Source: Streptomyces guryensis (GTDB taxonomy: Bacteria > Actinomycetota > Actinomycetes > Streptomycetales > Streptomycetaceae). From it: DNA of 64,000 bases. This document shows, piece by piece, positions 1 to 13,423 of this stretch; within the stretch, counting starts at the first letter, position 1, and each line of letters begins with the position of its first letter. The position numbers and the translations under genes are program-made. A model generated the notes under the pieces. It was not told the origin of the DNA, searched no databases, and was given only the letters and a program-made list of their open reading frames with translations. The stretch lies in NCBI RefSeq assembly GCF_021261325.1, contig NZ_JAJSBI010000004.1:186001-250000 (forward strand). Reading direction: 5' to 3'.

Positions 1-504
1 GATCCCGCCCGCCGCCTCTTCGAGCCGGCGCCCGGCGGGGAACTGCTCGCCGCCGGTCCGCAGGTCGCCGAAGCCGTCGCCCATGGCCTGACCTGGGCTC
101 GCCTCGCCACCTCCGCCCAGTGCCTGGGCGGCGGACTGGCGCTCCTGGACAGAACCGTCGCCTACGTCCGGCAGCGCACCCAGTTCGGTGTCCCCATAGG
201 TTCCTTCCAGGCCGTCAAGCATCAACTGGCCGACGCGAAGACCGCGTTGGAGTTCGCCCGCCCCCTGCTGTTCGGCGCCGCGCTCTCCATGACCCCTGCC
301 GACGTGGCCGCCGCCAAGGTCACGGCGTCCGAGGCGGCGTACGCCACCGCCCGTACGGCGCTCCAGCTGCACGGCGCGATCGGCTACACCGCGGAGTACG
401 ACCTGTCCCTGTGGCTGACCAGGGCCCGCGCCCTGCGCACCGCGTGGGGCGGGCCCGAGGAGTGCCGGGCCCTGGTCCTCAGTAGTGGTGATCGCCGCTG
501 GTGA
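1..504 (+). CDS. Acyl-CoA dehydrogenase, C-terminal part (truncated by window edge)
   Basis: The reading frame is open from base 1 and ends with TGA at 502-504, so only the last 167 residues are present. It shows the C-terminal helical domain of FAD-dependent acyl-CoA dehydrogenases: RTQFGVPIGSFQAVKHQLAD (around residues 59-78), then LQLHGAIGYTAEYDLSLW near the end, the usual flavin- and subunit-contact segment. The family oxidises acyl-CoA thioesters to 2-enoyl-CoA and passes electrons to ETF. The substrate cannot be told from this fragment. Its last 26 bases overlap the 3' end of the convergent cytochrome b gene. Confidence 0.9.
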   Translation, partial: DPARRLFEPAPGGELLAAGPQVAEAVAHGLTWARLATSAQCLGGGLALLDRTVAYVRQRTQFGVPIGSFQAVKHQLADAKTALEFARPLLFGAALSMTPADVAAAKVTASEAAYATARTALQLHGAIGYTAEYDLSLWLTRARALRTAWGGPEECRALVLSSGDRRW

Positions 505-2128
505 GTTCCCGGTACTCCTCCACGGTCGGCTTCGGGATGTGCGACTCCGACCCGAACATCACCCGGGCCAGCCGGGCGCGCACCCGCTGCCCGGGCTTGA
601 CCGGCCGCCGTACACCGTTGGCGTCGACGAGCGGACCGATCTCGTAGGGCGGGCTCTGCTCGTGCTGGGTGAGGGTGAACAGCTCGTCCTGCGCGAGGGG
701 TTCGTGGACCTCGACGAACTCGCCGTGCGGCAGCCGTCTGATGGTGCCGCTCTCCCTGCCGTGCAGCACCTTGTCCCGGTCCCGGCGCTGCAGGCCCATG
801 CAGACCCGTTTGGTGACGAGGAACGTGACGACCGGCGCCAGGAAGAAGGAGATCCGCACGAACCAGGTGATCGAGTTGATGGACAGATGCAGATGGGTGG
901 CCACGATGTCGTTGCCGCCACCGATCAGCAGCACGGCGTACAGGGCCAGCCAGGCCGCGCCGAGGCCGGTGCGGACCGGCATGTTGCGCGGGCGGTCCAG
1001 GATGTGGTGCTCGCGTTTGTCGCCGGTGATCCAAGCTTCGGCGAAGGGATACAGACCGAGGGCGAGCAGGAGCAGCGGGAAGAGCGTGAAGGGGATGAAG
1101 ACACCCAGGGCGAGCGTGTGGCCCCAGAGGTTGATCTCCCATCCCGGCATCACCCGGATCAGGCCCTCGGAGAAGCCTAGATACCAGTCGGGCTGGGCGC
1201 CCGTCGTCACCAGGTCCGGGCGGTAGGGGCCGAAGGCCCACACGGGGTTGATGCTGGCGATGCCGCCCATGAGCGCCAGCACACCGAAGACGAGGAAGAA
1301 GAAGCCGCCCGCCTTGGCCATGTAGACGGGCAGGAAGGGCATGCCGACGACCGTCTTCTGGTCCCGTCCGGGCCCCGGGTACTGGGTGTGCTTGTGGTAG
1401 AAGACCAGGATCAGATGGGCGACGACCAGGCCCAGCATGATCCCCGGCAGCAGCAGGACATGGACCGGGAAGAGCCGCGAGATGATGTCGTGCCCGGGGA
1501 ACTCGCCGCCGAACAGGAACATCGACAGATACGTCCCGACGATCGGGATCGAGAGGATCGCGCCGTCGGCGAAGCGGATGCCGGTGCCGGACAGCAGGTC
1601 GTCGGGGAGCGAGTAGCCGGTCAGGCCGGTGATGATGCCGAGGAACAGCAGGGTCCAGCCGAACAGCCAGTTGAGCTCGCGCGGTTTGCGGAACGCGCCG
1701 GTGAAGAACACCCGCATCATGTGCACGAGCATGCCGGTGACGAAGACCAGCGCCGCCCAGTGGTGGATCTGCCGGATCAGCAGCCCGCCGCGCACATCGA
1801 AGCTGATGTCGAGCGTGGACTCGTAGGCCCGGGTCATGGTGATGCCGTTGAGCGGGACGTACGAGCCGTGGTAGATCACCTCGACGCCGCTCGGCTCGAA
1901 GAACAGGGTGAGGTAGATGCCGGTGAGGATCAGGATGAGAAAGCTGTAGAGGCAGATCTCCCCCAGCATGAAGGACCAGTGGTCCGGGAAGACCTTGCGC
2001 ATGTTGGCCTTGGCCAGCCCGTACAGACCCAGCCGCCCGTCGGCCCAGTCCGCGATCTTCTCACCCGTGCCCGCCGGCTCCCTGCGCGCGGAGCCGGCCG
2101 CCTCGTTCCCCGATCGTGCGCCGTCCAT
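479..2128 (-). CDS. qcrB: Cytochrome bc1-type cytochrome b subunit (orphan QcrB paralogue)
   Basis: 549 residues, the usual length for actinobacterial QcrB. It is a membrane cytochrome b that carries two b haems and the quinol sites of the bc1 complex. Haem-ligand histidines are visible in IHHWAALVFVTGMLVHMM (about residues 121-138) and in FPVHVLLLPG...VVAH (about 218-236). The PDWYLG segment and a charged C-terminal extension typical of actinobacteria follow. The ATG at 2128 was chosen because GGAGG lies about 10 bases upstream. No qcrA, qcrC or cytochrome oxidase gene is adjacent, so this looks like a second, stand-alone copy rather than the main respiratory operon; that part is inference. 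Confidence 0.9.
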   Translation of the reverse strand: MDGARSGNEAAGSARREPAGTGEKIADWADGRLGLYGLAKANMRKVFPDHWSFMLGEICLYSFLILILTGIYLTLFFEPSGVEVIYHGSYVPLNGITMTRAYESTLDISFDVRGGLLIRQIHHWAALVFVTGMLVHMMRVFFTGAFRKPRELNWLFGWTLLFLGIITGLTGYSLPDDLLSGTGIRFADGAILSIPIVGTYLSMFLFGGEFPGHDIISRLFPVHVLLLPGIMLGLVVAHLILVFYHKHTQYPGPGRDQKTVVGMPFLPVYMAKAGGFFFLVFGVLALMGGIASINPVWAFGPYRPDLVTTGAQPDWYLGFSEGLIRVMPGWEINLWGHTLALGVFIPFTLFPLLLLALGLYPFAEAWITGDKREHHILDRPRNMPVRTGLGAAWLALYAVLLIGGGNDIVATHLHLSINSITWFVRISFFLAPVVTFLVTKRVCMGLQRRDRDKVLHGRESGTIRRLPHGEFVEVHEPLAQDELFTLTQHEQSPPYEIGPLVDANGVRRPVKPGQRVRARLARVMFGSESHIPKPTVEEYRELTSGDHHY

Positions 2129-2232
2129 ACGTTCGTCGCCTCCCCGTCGGATCATCCTCAGGGTGGCACGGCGTCCGGGGTAAGCCAACGGTAAGGACAG
2201 CCGTACGAGTGACTCGCGCCGGCCGCGGGCTC

Positions 2233-2958
2233 TCAGGCCTGCCGCACGATCCCCTGGGCTCGCGCGGCGACCAGCCACTGCGGGAACTCCCCGACCAGCC
2301 GGTCGTACAGCTCCGCGTCGGTCACCTGGCCCGGATCCGATCCGGCGTGGAAGAAGCCGGCGTTGTCGACGACCCGCTTCTGCGGCACCGCCAGCTCGTC
2401 GAGCTTGCGCAGGAAGTCGAACTGCTTGCTGCCCGGGTCCCCGAAACCCACGAACTGCCAGAACAGCGGCAGCCTGGCCGCCTTGCACAGATGGCGTTCC
2501 GCGGCGAGCTTGTTGATCGGGCCGCCGTCGGTCTGGAACACGACGAGGGCGGGGGCGGTCGAGCCGCTGTCGAGGTAGTGGTCGATGACCGCGTCCATCG
2601 CCAGGTGGTAGCTGGTCTTGCCCATGTGCCCGAGCCCGGCCACGATCTTCTCGATCCGGCCCTGGTGGCCGGCGAGCGCGATGTCGGTCTCCGCGTCGAC
2701 GTCCGTCGAGAAGAAGACCACCGGCACCCGTCCGTCGTCGTCGAGATGCGCGGACAGCCCCAGCACCCGGTCGGCGAGGGCCTGCACACTGCCGTCCTTG
2801 TAGTACGGCTTCATCGACCCGGAGTAGTCGACGACGAGGTACACCGCGGCCCGCAGCCCGTCCAGCCCGTGCTTCTGGAGCGACACCCCGGCGCTCTTGT
2901 ACAGGCTGACCAGCGCGGGGGCGGTCTCCTCGATCTTGCGGAGACTGATCGCGGCCAT
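2233..2958 (-). CDS. VWA (von Willebrand factor A) domain protein, TerF/TerY type
   Basis: 241 residues, almost entirely one vWA domain. The MIDAS metal site DYSGSM lies at about residues 44-49, a second acidic strand includes FQTDGGP, and the FVGFGD segment is conserved in the vWA domains of tellurium-resistance associated proteins. There is no signal peptide, so it is probably cytosolic. The ATG at 2958 follows GGGGGAAGC. Family members bind Mg2+ and mediate protein-protein contacts; the partner here is unknown. No ter genes are adjacent, so a tellurite role should not be assumed. Confidence 0.85.
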   Translation of the reverse strand: MAAISLRKIEETAPALVSLYKSAGVSLQKHGLDGLRAAVYLVVDYSGSMKPYYKDGSVQALADRVLGLSAHLDDDGRVPVVFFSTDVDAETDIALAGHQGRIEKIVAGLGHMGKTSYHLAMDAVIDHYLDSGSTAPALVVFQTDGGPINKLAAERHLCKAARLPLFWQFVGFGDPGSKQFDFLRKLDELAVPQKRVVDNAGFFHAGSDPGQVTDAELYDRLVGEFPQWLVAARAQGIVRQA

Positions 2959-3092
2959 GCTTCCCCCTTCGTCCGTGCCGAGGTTACGACACGCCGACCC
3001 CGCCCCACCCTCCGCCCACCGGCGTTCGCTATTTTGTTCGCCGCCGTCCCCACCGGCTCGCCGCCCGTCCCACCCCCTCCGAGGAGCCGGCT

Positions 3093-4004
3093 GTGGAATC
3101 CGAGTCCACCGTCACCACCTGCTACCGCCATCCCAAGGTGGAGTCCCACGTCCGCTGCACCCGCTGCGACCGGTACATCTGCCCGGACTGCATGCGGGAG
3201 GCGGCCGTCGGCCACCAGTGCGTGGAGTGCGTGAAGGAGGGCGCGCGGTCGGTGCGGCAGGCGCGTACGGCGTTCGGCGGCCGGATCGCGACGGCGCCCG
3301 TGGTGACGTACGTCCTGATCGGGCTCAATGTCCTCGCGTACCTGGGCGAGTTGGTGCGTTCGTCGATCGTGGACCGCTTCGAGATGCTGGGGCGCGGGCT
3401 GGTCGGACCGGACGGCGGCCACTACATGTGGATGGCCGACCACCCCTCCGACTACCACGCCGAAGGCGTCGTCGCCGGCGAGTGGTACCGGCTGCTGACC
3501 GGCGCGTTCCTGCATCTGCCGGTCTCCGAGGGGACGTTCGGGATCCTGCACATCGTGATGAACATGCTGACGCTGTGGAACATCGGCCGGGTGGTGGAGT
3601 CCCAGCTCGGCCGCGTCCGCTACCTCACGCTCTATCTGCTGTCCGCGCTCGGCGGCTCGGTCCTCGTGCTGCTGATCGCGCCGGACACCCCCACCCTCGG
3701 CGCGTCCGGGGCGATCTTCGGGCTCGGGGCGGCGTACTACGTGATGGCCCGGCGTCTCGGCGCCGACATGGGCCAGGTCAACCGCTTCATGGCGGGTCTG
3801 CTGCTGTGGCTGCTGATCTCCGCCGGCCTCACGTCCTGGCAGGGTCACCTCGGCGGCCTGCTGGCGGGCGGCGTGGTGACACTGGCGTACGCGTACGCGC
3901 CACGTGAGCGCCACCGCTCCCTGATCCAGGCGAGCGCATGCGTCGCCCTGCTGGCGCTGCTGGTGATCCTCACGGTCGCGAAGGCCACGGAACTGGCAGC
4001 CTGA
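3093..4004 (+). CDS. Rhomboid family intramembrane serine protease with N-terminal zinc-binding region
   Basis: 303 residues from a GTG preceded by GAGGAG. The N-terminal 45 residues hold a Cys/His cluster (CYRHP, CTRCDRYICPDC, HQCVEC) resembling a B-box or zinc ribbon. The rest is a multi-pass rhomboid domain: HIVMNMLTLW (oxyanion-site His/Asn), the nucleophile motif GASGAIFG (Ser at about residue 207) and GHLGG with the catalytic His. Rhomboids cut transmembrane substrates within the membrane. The cytosolic zinc module could select substrates or partners; this architecture recurs in actinobacteria but its role is not known to me. Confidence 0.92.
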   Translation: MESESTVTTCYRHPKVESHVRCTRCDRYICPDCMREAAVGHQCVECVKEGARSVRQARTAFGGRIATAPVVTYVLIGLNVLAYLGELVRSSIVDRFEMLGRGLVGPDGGHYMWMADHPSDYHAEGVVAGEWYRLLTGAFLHLPVSEGTFGILHIVMNMLTLWNIGRVVESQLGRVRYLTLYLLSALGGSVLVLLIAPDTPTLGASGAIFGLGAAYYVMARRLGADMGQVNRFMAGLLLWLLISAGLTSWQGHLGGLLAGGVVTLAYAYAPRERHRSLIQASACVALLALLVILTVAKATELAA

Positions 4005-4059
4005 GGGGCACGGGAAAACCGGGTGTCCGGCCGGCGGGGCGGACCGTACGCTTCCGGCC

Positions 4060-4731
4060 ATGCCTGAGCATCCGTGGTTCGTCATCGAACCGGAGGACGA
4101 CGAAGAACTCGAGTTGACCGACGACGACCGCGCCTTCGCGGCCGCGCTGCGCGAGCGCACCGCCGGTTGGGCCGAGGCCCGTGTCGACGGCTGGCTCGAC
4201 CGGACCGACGATGCGCTGGTCGCCTGCCTGTCCTTCGGCGACCCCGGGGCCCGACGCCATCTGATCGACGTCGGTGTGCACTTCTACGGCGGCCGCGTCC
4301 GCGGTGACCGTCTGCACAACCAGCTGTTCATCCTGACCGACCGCCCCTCCACCTGGGCACTGGAGGCCACCGGCACGGTCGATGAGCTGGCCGACCGGTC
4401 GGCGCGATGGTTCCGGTCGGTGCTGGACAAGCCCGTCGTGCTGTACGTCTGGCTGAACGACGACCGGTATGCGTACGCGGCACGCTTCGCCTATGCCGAC
4501 GACAACCGGACGATCAGTCAGATGTACAGCAAGGACCTGGCTCCGGCAGGTCAGGCGGAGGAACTGATCGCGGCGGGCCATGTGCACGGCAAGGGCTGGA
4601 TCCAGACCGTCGGGCTGCCCACGCCCACGCTCCACCAGCACGTCCGCGGTGACCGGAGCAGGGCCGTCGTACCGGCCGGGGCACGGGCCGTCACCGAGCG
4701 CGGCCCGCTGCACGGGGTCTGGTACGAGTAG
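4060..4731 (+). CDS. Conserved hypothetical protein
   Basis: 223 residues, acidic at the N terminus, with no signal peptide and no membrane segment. I do not recognise a family with certainty. It is rich in aromatic residues and ends in HGVWYE. It lies 55 bases after the rhomboid gene with no obvious Shine-Dalgarno, so the ATG at 4060 may be read leaderless or coupled. A strong 15-bp hairpin follows, marking the end of the transcript. Confidence 0.75.
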   Translation: MPEHPWFVIEPEDDEELELTDDDRAFAAALRERTAGWAEARVDGWLDRTDDALVACLSFGDPGARRHLIDVGVHFYGGRVRGDRLHNQLFILTDRPSTWALEATGTVDELADRSARWFRSVLDKPVVLYVWLNDDRYAYAARFAYADDNRTISQMYSKDLAPAGQAEELIAAGHVHGKGWIQTVGLPTPTLHQHVRGDRSRAVVPAGARAVTERGPLHGVWYE

Positions 4732-4754
4732 GCCCGGCCGGCGGCCGGACATGC

Positions 4755-4804
4755 GACGGCGCCTGCCCGGGCGTCCGGTCGGGGACAGTCGGGCAGGCGC
4801 CGTC
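4755..4804. terminator. Bidirectional hairpin terminator between hypothetical gene and gltD
   Basis: A perfect inverted repeat with 15-bp arms (GACGGCGCCTGCCCG at 4755-4769 and its complement at 4790-4804) and a 20-base loop sits between two convergent genes. There is no U-tract, as is common for Streptomyces terminators. Confidence 0.8.
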
Positions 4805-4856
4805 AGTGTTCCGTACGCCGTTGTACGGGACGTCTGTTGTTGTTCCTGACGTGGCG

Positions 4857-6309
4857 TCAGACCATCAGGGACCGGTCCGTCGGGCGGATCGGGGCCGGCA
4901 GCTCGCTGACGCCCGTCAGGAAGCGGTCCGTGCCGCGGGCGGCCGAGCGGCCCTCCGCGATCGCCCACACGATGAGCGACTGGCCGCGGCCCGCGTCACC
5001 GGCGACGAAGATGCCGGAGACGTTGGTCTGGAAGTCGGCGTCGCGGGCGATGTTGCCGCGCTCGTCGAGGTCCAGGCCGAACTGCTCGACCAGGCCGTTG
5101 TCGCGGTCGGTGCCGGTGAAGCCCATGGCCAGGGTGACCAGCTGGGCGGGGATCTTGCGCTCCGTGCCCGGCTTCTGGGTCAGCTTGCCGTCGACGAACT
5201 CGACCTCGACGAGGTGCAGCCACTGGACGTTGCCGTCCTCGTCGCCCTCGAAGTGGGTGGTGGAGACGGAGTAGACCCGCTCACCGCCCTCCTCGTGCGC
5301 CGAGGTGACCTTGTAGAGCATCGGGAAGGTCGGCCAGGGCTGGTGCGGCGCGCGGTCCTCACCCGGGCGGGGCATGATCTCCAGCTGCGTGACGGAGGCC
5401 GCGCCCTGGCGGTGGGCGGTGCCCACGCAGTCCGCGCCGGTGTCGCCGCCGCCGATCACCACGACGTGCTTGCCCTCGGCCGAGATCGGGGAGGTGACGT
5501 AGTCGCCCTCCTGGACCTTGTTCGACAGGGGCAGGTACTCCATCGCCTGGTAGATGCCCTTGAGCTCGCGGCCGGGGACCGGGAGGTCACGGGCGGTCGT
5601 CGCACCGGCGGCGATGACGACCGCGTCGTACCGCTTCTTCAGGTCGGTCGCCTTGAGGTCGCGGCCGATCTCGATACCGGTACGGAAGCGGGTGCCCTCC
5701 GCGCGCATCTGCTCGATACGGCGGTTGATGTGCCGCTTCTCCATCTTGAACTCGGGGATGCCGTACCGGAGAAGGCCTCCGATGCGGTCCGCGCGCTCGT
5801 AGACGGCGACGGTGTGACCGGCCCGGGTCAACTGCTGGGCGGCAGCCAGGCCCGCGGGGCCCGAGCCGATGACGGCGACCGTCTTGCCCGAGAGGCGCTC
5901 GGGGATCTGCGGGGCGACGTCACCGGTCTCCCACGCCTTGTCGATGATCGAGACCTCGACGTTCTTGATGGTCACCGGCGGCTGGTTGATGCCCAGCACA
6001 CACGCCGACTCGCACGGAGCGGGGCACAGCCGGCCGGTGAACTCCGGGAAGTTGTTCGTCGCGTGCAGGCGCTCCGACGCGGCCGACCAGTCCTCGCGGT
6101 AGGCGTAGTCGTTCCACTCGGGGATGAGGTTGCCCAGCGGACAGCCGTTGTGGCAGAACGGGATGCCGCAGTCCATGCAGCGGCTGGCCTGCTTGCTGAT
6201 GATCGGCAGCAGGGAGCCGGGGACGTAGACCTCGTTCCAGTCCTTCAGACGCACCTCGACCGGGCGGGACTTGGCGACCTCACGGCCGTGGTTCAGGAAG
6301 CCCTTCGGG

Positions 6310-6317
<8 letters not shown>
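4857..6317 (-). CDS. gltD: Glutamate synthase (NADPH) small subunit
   Basis: 486 residues, normal length. It transfers electrons from NADPH through FAD and Fe-S clusters to the large subunit for glutamate formation from glutamine and 2-oxoglutarate. The N-terminal cluster cysteines are in [16 protein letters not shown] (about 48-63) and [14 protein letters not shown] (about 97-110). An FAD-binding [11 protein letters not shown], an NADPH-binding GGGDTGADC and the C-terminal [14 protein letters not shown] follow. The ATG lies inside the 3' end of gltB (8-base overlap), so the two are translationally coupled. Confidence 0.98.
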
Positions 6318-10902
<4,585 letters not shown>

Positions 10903-11009
10903 CGGCTCTCCCGTCGTCGTCTCAAGTGGCTGGGGGCCCCTCCCAGGCTCTTGAGGCTCTGGGGGAGCAGATTGCCGAGGGACGACGTTGGCCCTCTGCG
11001 GAGTGCAAA

Positions 11010-11025
11010 ATTTCGTGCAGGTTAC
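11010..11025 (-). promoter_or_regulatory. GlnR-like half-site pair upstream of gltB
   Basis: On the minus strand the sequence reads GTAAC, six bases, GAAAT. The published Streptomyces GlnR consensus is gTnAC-n6-GaAAC, so 9 of 10 fixed or preferred bases fit. It is about 110 bases upstream of the gltB start codon. Inference only; short motifs like this arise by chance. Confidence 0.4.
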
Positions 11026-11241
11026 ATGATGGAGCGGTTCTCGGGAACCGGGACAATCCGTTCCAGCATGCGGACACCGCGCGGCTGCAGCGCGGGTGCC
11101 GCGCCTGCGGTGGAAGCTATTGGGGACCGAACGAGACAGATCGGTGTCCATCGGCCCGAAAGACGGGGAGGACTGCGTCGCCCTTCCCGCGGGTGCGCGG
11201 CAAGCCTCATTGCCCACAGCGCTTACGGCTCATGCCCGGTG

Positions 11242-11268
11242 GTTAAGCATTCGAAACCAGCGAGTAAC
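11242..11268 (+). promoter_or_regulatory. GlnR-like triple half-site
   Basis: Reads GTTAA-n6-GAAAC-n6-GTAAC, which fits gTnAC-n6-GaAAC-n6-GTnAC at all but one constrained base and with exact six-base spacing. It lies about 340 bases upstream of gltB and just beyond the end of the transporter gene. GlnR is the global nitrogen regulator of actinomycetes, and gltBD is a logical target. Confidence 0.5.
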
Positions 11269-11306
11269 GGCTACTTATGCGGCCCAACGCATAACTTGTA
11301 GCCGCA

Positions 11307-12038
11307 CTATCCTACGGCCGTTCCGAACAGGATGCCCAGGGCGTACGTCACACCGGCTGCCGCAGCACCCAGAGCAAGCTGCCTGAACCCGCTGAACCAC
11401 CAGGTCCGCGCGGTCACCCTGGCCACCACGGCACCACACGCGAACAGCCCGAAGAACGCGAGGAGCAGCGCCGGCCACAGGGTGGTGGCACCGAGCAGAT
11501 ACGGCAGTACGGGCAGCAGGGCGCCCAGCGCGAAGGAGCCGAACGACGACACGGCTGCGACCAGGGGCGACGGCAGGTCCCCGGGGTCGATGCCGAGCTC
11601 CTCGCGGGCGTGTATCTCCAGGGCCTGCTCGGGATCCTTCGACAGCTGGCGGGCCACCTCACGCGCCAGCTCGGGTTCGACGCCGCGGGCCTCGTAGAGC
11701 GCCGCGAGTTCGGCCTCCTCGTCCGCCGGGTGCTTCTTCAGCTCGGCCCGCTCCACATCCAGCTCGGCCTCGACGAGCTCACGCTGCGAGGCGACGGAGG
11801 TGTACTCCCCGGCGGCCATGGAGAAGGCACCGGCGGCGAGGCCCGCGAGCCCGGTCAGCACGATGGTCTGCTGACCCACGGCCCCGCCCGCAACCCCGGT
11901 CATCAGCGCGAGGTTGGAGACCAGCCCGTCCATCGCACCGAAAACCGCGGGCCGCAGCCAGCCGCCGTTCACGTCCCGGTGCGTGTGGTTGTCGCGGTGC
12001 GCCACGTGCAGCGCGGCCTCGGTCTCGATGATCGCCAT
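11307..12038 (-). CDS. VIT1/CCC1-family metal (Fe2+/Mn2+) transporter
   Basis: 243 residues. The N-terminal part contains GAMDGLVSNLALMTGVAGG, the first helix signature of the VIT1/CCC1 family, followed by AGEYTSVASQ. A cytosolic acidic metal-binding region of about 80 residues (EAELDVERAELKKHPADEE, ELGIDPGDL) precedes three C-terminal membrane helices. Relatives export iron or manganese from the cytosol or into vacuoles. The ATG at 12038 follows GGGGGAC. TTAGC-type repeats upstream suggest metal-responsive control (weak). Confidence 0.9.
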   Translation of the reverse strand: MAIIETEAALHVAHRDNHTHRDVNGGWLRPAVFGAMDGLVSNLALMTGVAGGAVGQQTIVLTGLAGLAAGAFSMAAGEYTSVASQRELVEAELDVERAELKKHPADEEAELAALYEARGVEPELAREVARQLSKDPEQALEIHAREELGIDPGDLPSPLVAAVSSFGSFALGALLPVLPYLLGATTLWPALLLAFFGLFACGAVVARVTARTWWFSGFRQLALGAAAAGVTYALGILFGTAVG

Positions 12039-12313
12039 CGCGGGGGTCCCCCAGGGAAGCTAAGCCAAAGCTAACTTTGGACAAGTTCTACTCTTCGACA
12101 ACAGGAAACCTACGCCCCGAATTCCCCTCCCGCCAGCAAGGAAAGGCTCGGCTAACCTGCAGCTTTACCTCTCTCTGCTCACTCGTGCGAAGGTCTGCAC
12201 AGATGTCGACCGGGTGACATGGCTGCCTCCGAGGCTCGGGGCAACCGCCGACGGTGGGACACATGGGCAAAGGGTTCGCGCCCTGTGCGAGCCCCCTCCC
12301 GGAGAGGCCGCGT

Positions 12314-13423
12314 ATGGCATCCATCGCCTGCATTCCCTCGGTCCCGTCGCCCGGGAACGCCACCGGCCTCCGCGAGCGGGCCCGCGGCGCGCTGCTCGGC
12401 CTGGCCGTCGGCGACGCCCTGGGGGCCCCGGCGGAAAACCTGAAACCGTCGGAGATCCGAGCCCGCTGGGGCCGCATCACGGGTTACGTCTCCCAGAACC
12501 CGGCGGGTACGGACGACACGGAGTACGCGATCTTCTCCGGTCTGCTGCTGGCCCGGCACGGCTCGGCACTCACCCCCTCGCATGTGGAGGCGGCCTGGCA
12601 CGAGTGGATCGCGGACCGCGACGAGGGCCCGTTCCGGGGCGCCGGCTTCAGCGAACGCGGCACCCTGGAGAACCTCCGCCGTGGCCTCGCCGCCCCCATC
12701 TCGGCCCAGCACCGCCACGCCTGGAGCGACGGCCTGGCCATGCGCGCGGCCCCCTTCGGCGTCTTCGCCGCGGGCCGCCCCGCCGAGGCGGCCCGGCTGG
12801 CGGCCGTCGACGGGTCGGTGAGCCACGACGGCGAGGGCATCTACGGCGGCCAGGCGGTCGCGGCGGGCGTGGCGGCGGCGATGGCGGGCGCACCGACGGT
12901 CGCGGTCGTGGCCTCCGCACTGGCCGTCGTCCCGGACGACTCCTGGACGGCCCGCTCGCTGCGCCGGGCCGTGGCAGTGGCCCACCGCGGCGAACGGGCG
13001 GTCCGCTCGGCGGTCGTGATCGGCGGCTACCCCTGGACCGACCTGGCGCCGGAGGCGGTAGCCCTGGCGTTCGGCGCGTACGCGGCGGCCGACGGCGACT
13101 TCCGCGACGCGGTCCTCACGGCGGTCAACATGGGCCGGGACGCGGACACGACGGCAGCGGTGGCGGGCGCACTGGCAGGCGCCACCCAGGGGATCTCGGC
13201 GATCCCGGCGGAGTGGGGTTCGGCAATCGGCCCGGCTCGGGGCAGTTGCCTGCCGGCCATGGCGGGCCATCACGTGCTGGACGTGGCGGACCTGCTGGTG
13301 CCGGGCGGGGGCATGGCCGCACCGGAACTCGCACCGAACATGCTCGTACGCGAGGACTCCCCCCTGCCGGACCCAACCGCCTTCACCCTGTCCACGAACG
13401 ACGAGCCGGAGCCGTCCCGATGA
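12314..13423 (+). CDS. ADP-ribosylglycohydrolase family protein, paralogue 1
   Basis: 369 residues from an ATG preceded by GGAGAGG at 7-8 bases. The ADP-ribosylglycohydrolase (ARG/DraG) fold is recognised from GALLGLAVGDALGAP (about 25-39), the metal-binding TDDT at 66-69 and the C-terminal metal site MGRDADTTAAVAGALAG (273-289). Both binuclear-metal motifs are intact, so it is probably catalytically competent. The family removes ADP-ribose from proteins, nucleic acids or small molecules. It is the first gene of a seven-gene operon; its TGA overlaps the next ATG (ATGA). Confidence 0.92.
   Translation: MASIACIPSVPSPGNATGLRERARGALLGLAVGDALGAPAENLKPSEIRARWGRITGYVSQNPAGTDDTEYAIFSGLLLARHGSALTPSHVEAAWHEWIADRDEGPFRGAGFSERGTLENLRRGLAAPISAQHRHAWSDGLAMRAAPFGVFAAGRPAEAARLAAVDGSVSHDGEGIYGGQAVAAGVAAAMAGAPTVAVVASALAVVPDDSWTARSLRRAVAVAHRGERAVRSAVVIGGYPWTDLAPEAVALAFGAYAAADGDFRDAVLTAVNMGRDADTTAAVAGALAGATQGISAIPAEWGSAIGPARGSCLPAMAGHHVLDVADLLVPGGGMAAPELAPNMLVREDSPLPDPTAFTLSTNDEPEPSR

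Larger units (their letters stand above)
10903..11306. promoter_or_regulatory. Divergent-side regulatory gap upstream of gltB
   Basis: This 404-base gene-free stretch lies between the start of gltB and the 3' end of the VIT-family transporter gene. It holds two GlnR-type arrangements (11010-11025 and 11242-11268, listed separately) and an A+T-richer island at about 11006-11030 that could contain the gltB promoter. I see no coding potential and no tRNA. The rest is G+C-rich leader without recognisable structure. Confidence 0.6.

Noticed and set aside
12200..12290. Riboswitch-like leader (GGCTCGGGGCAACC) before the glycohydrolase operon
   Set aside because: GGCAACC recalls SAM-type riboswitches, but the other conserved helices and junction bases could not be found, so no class can be assigned.
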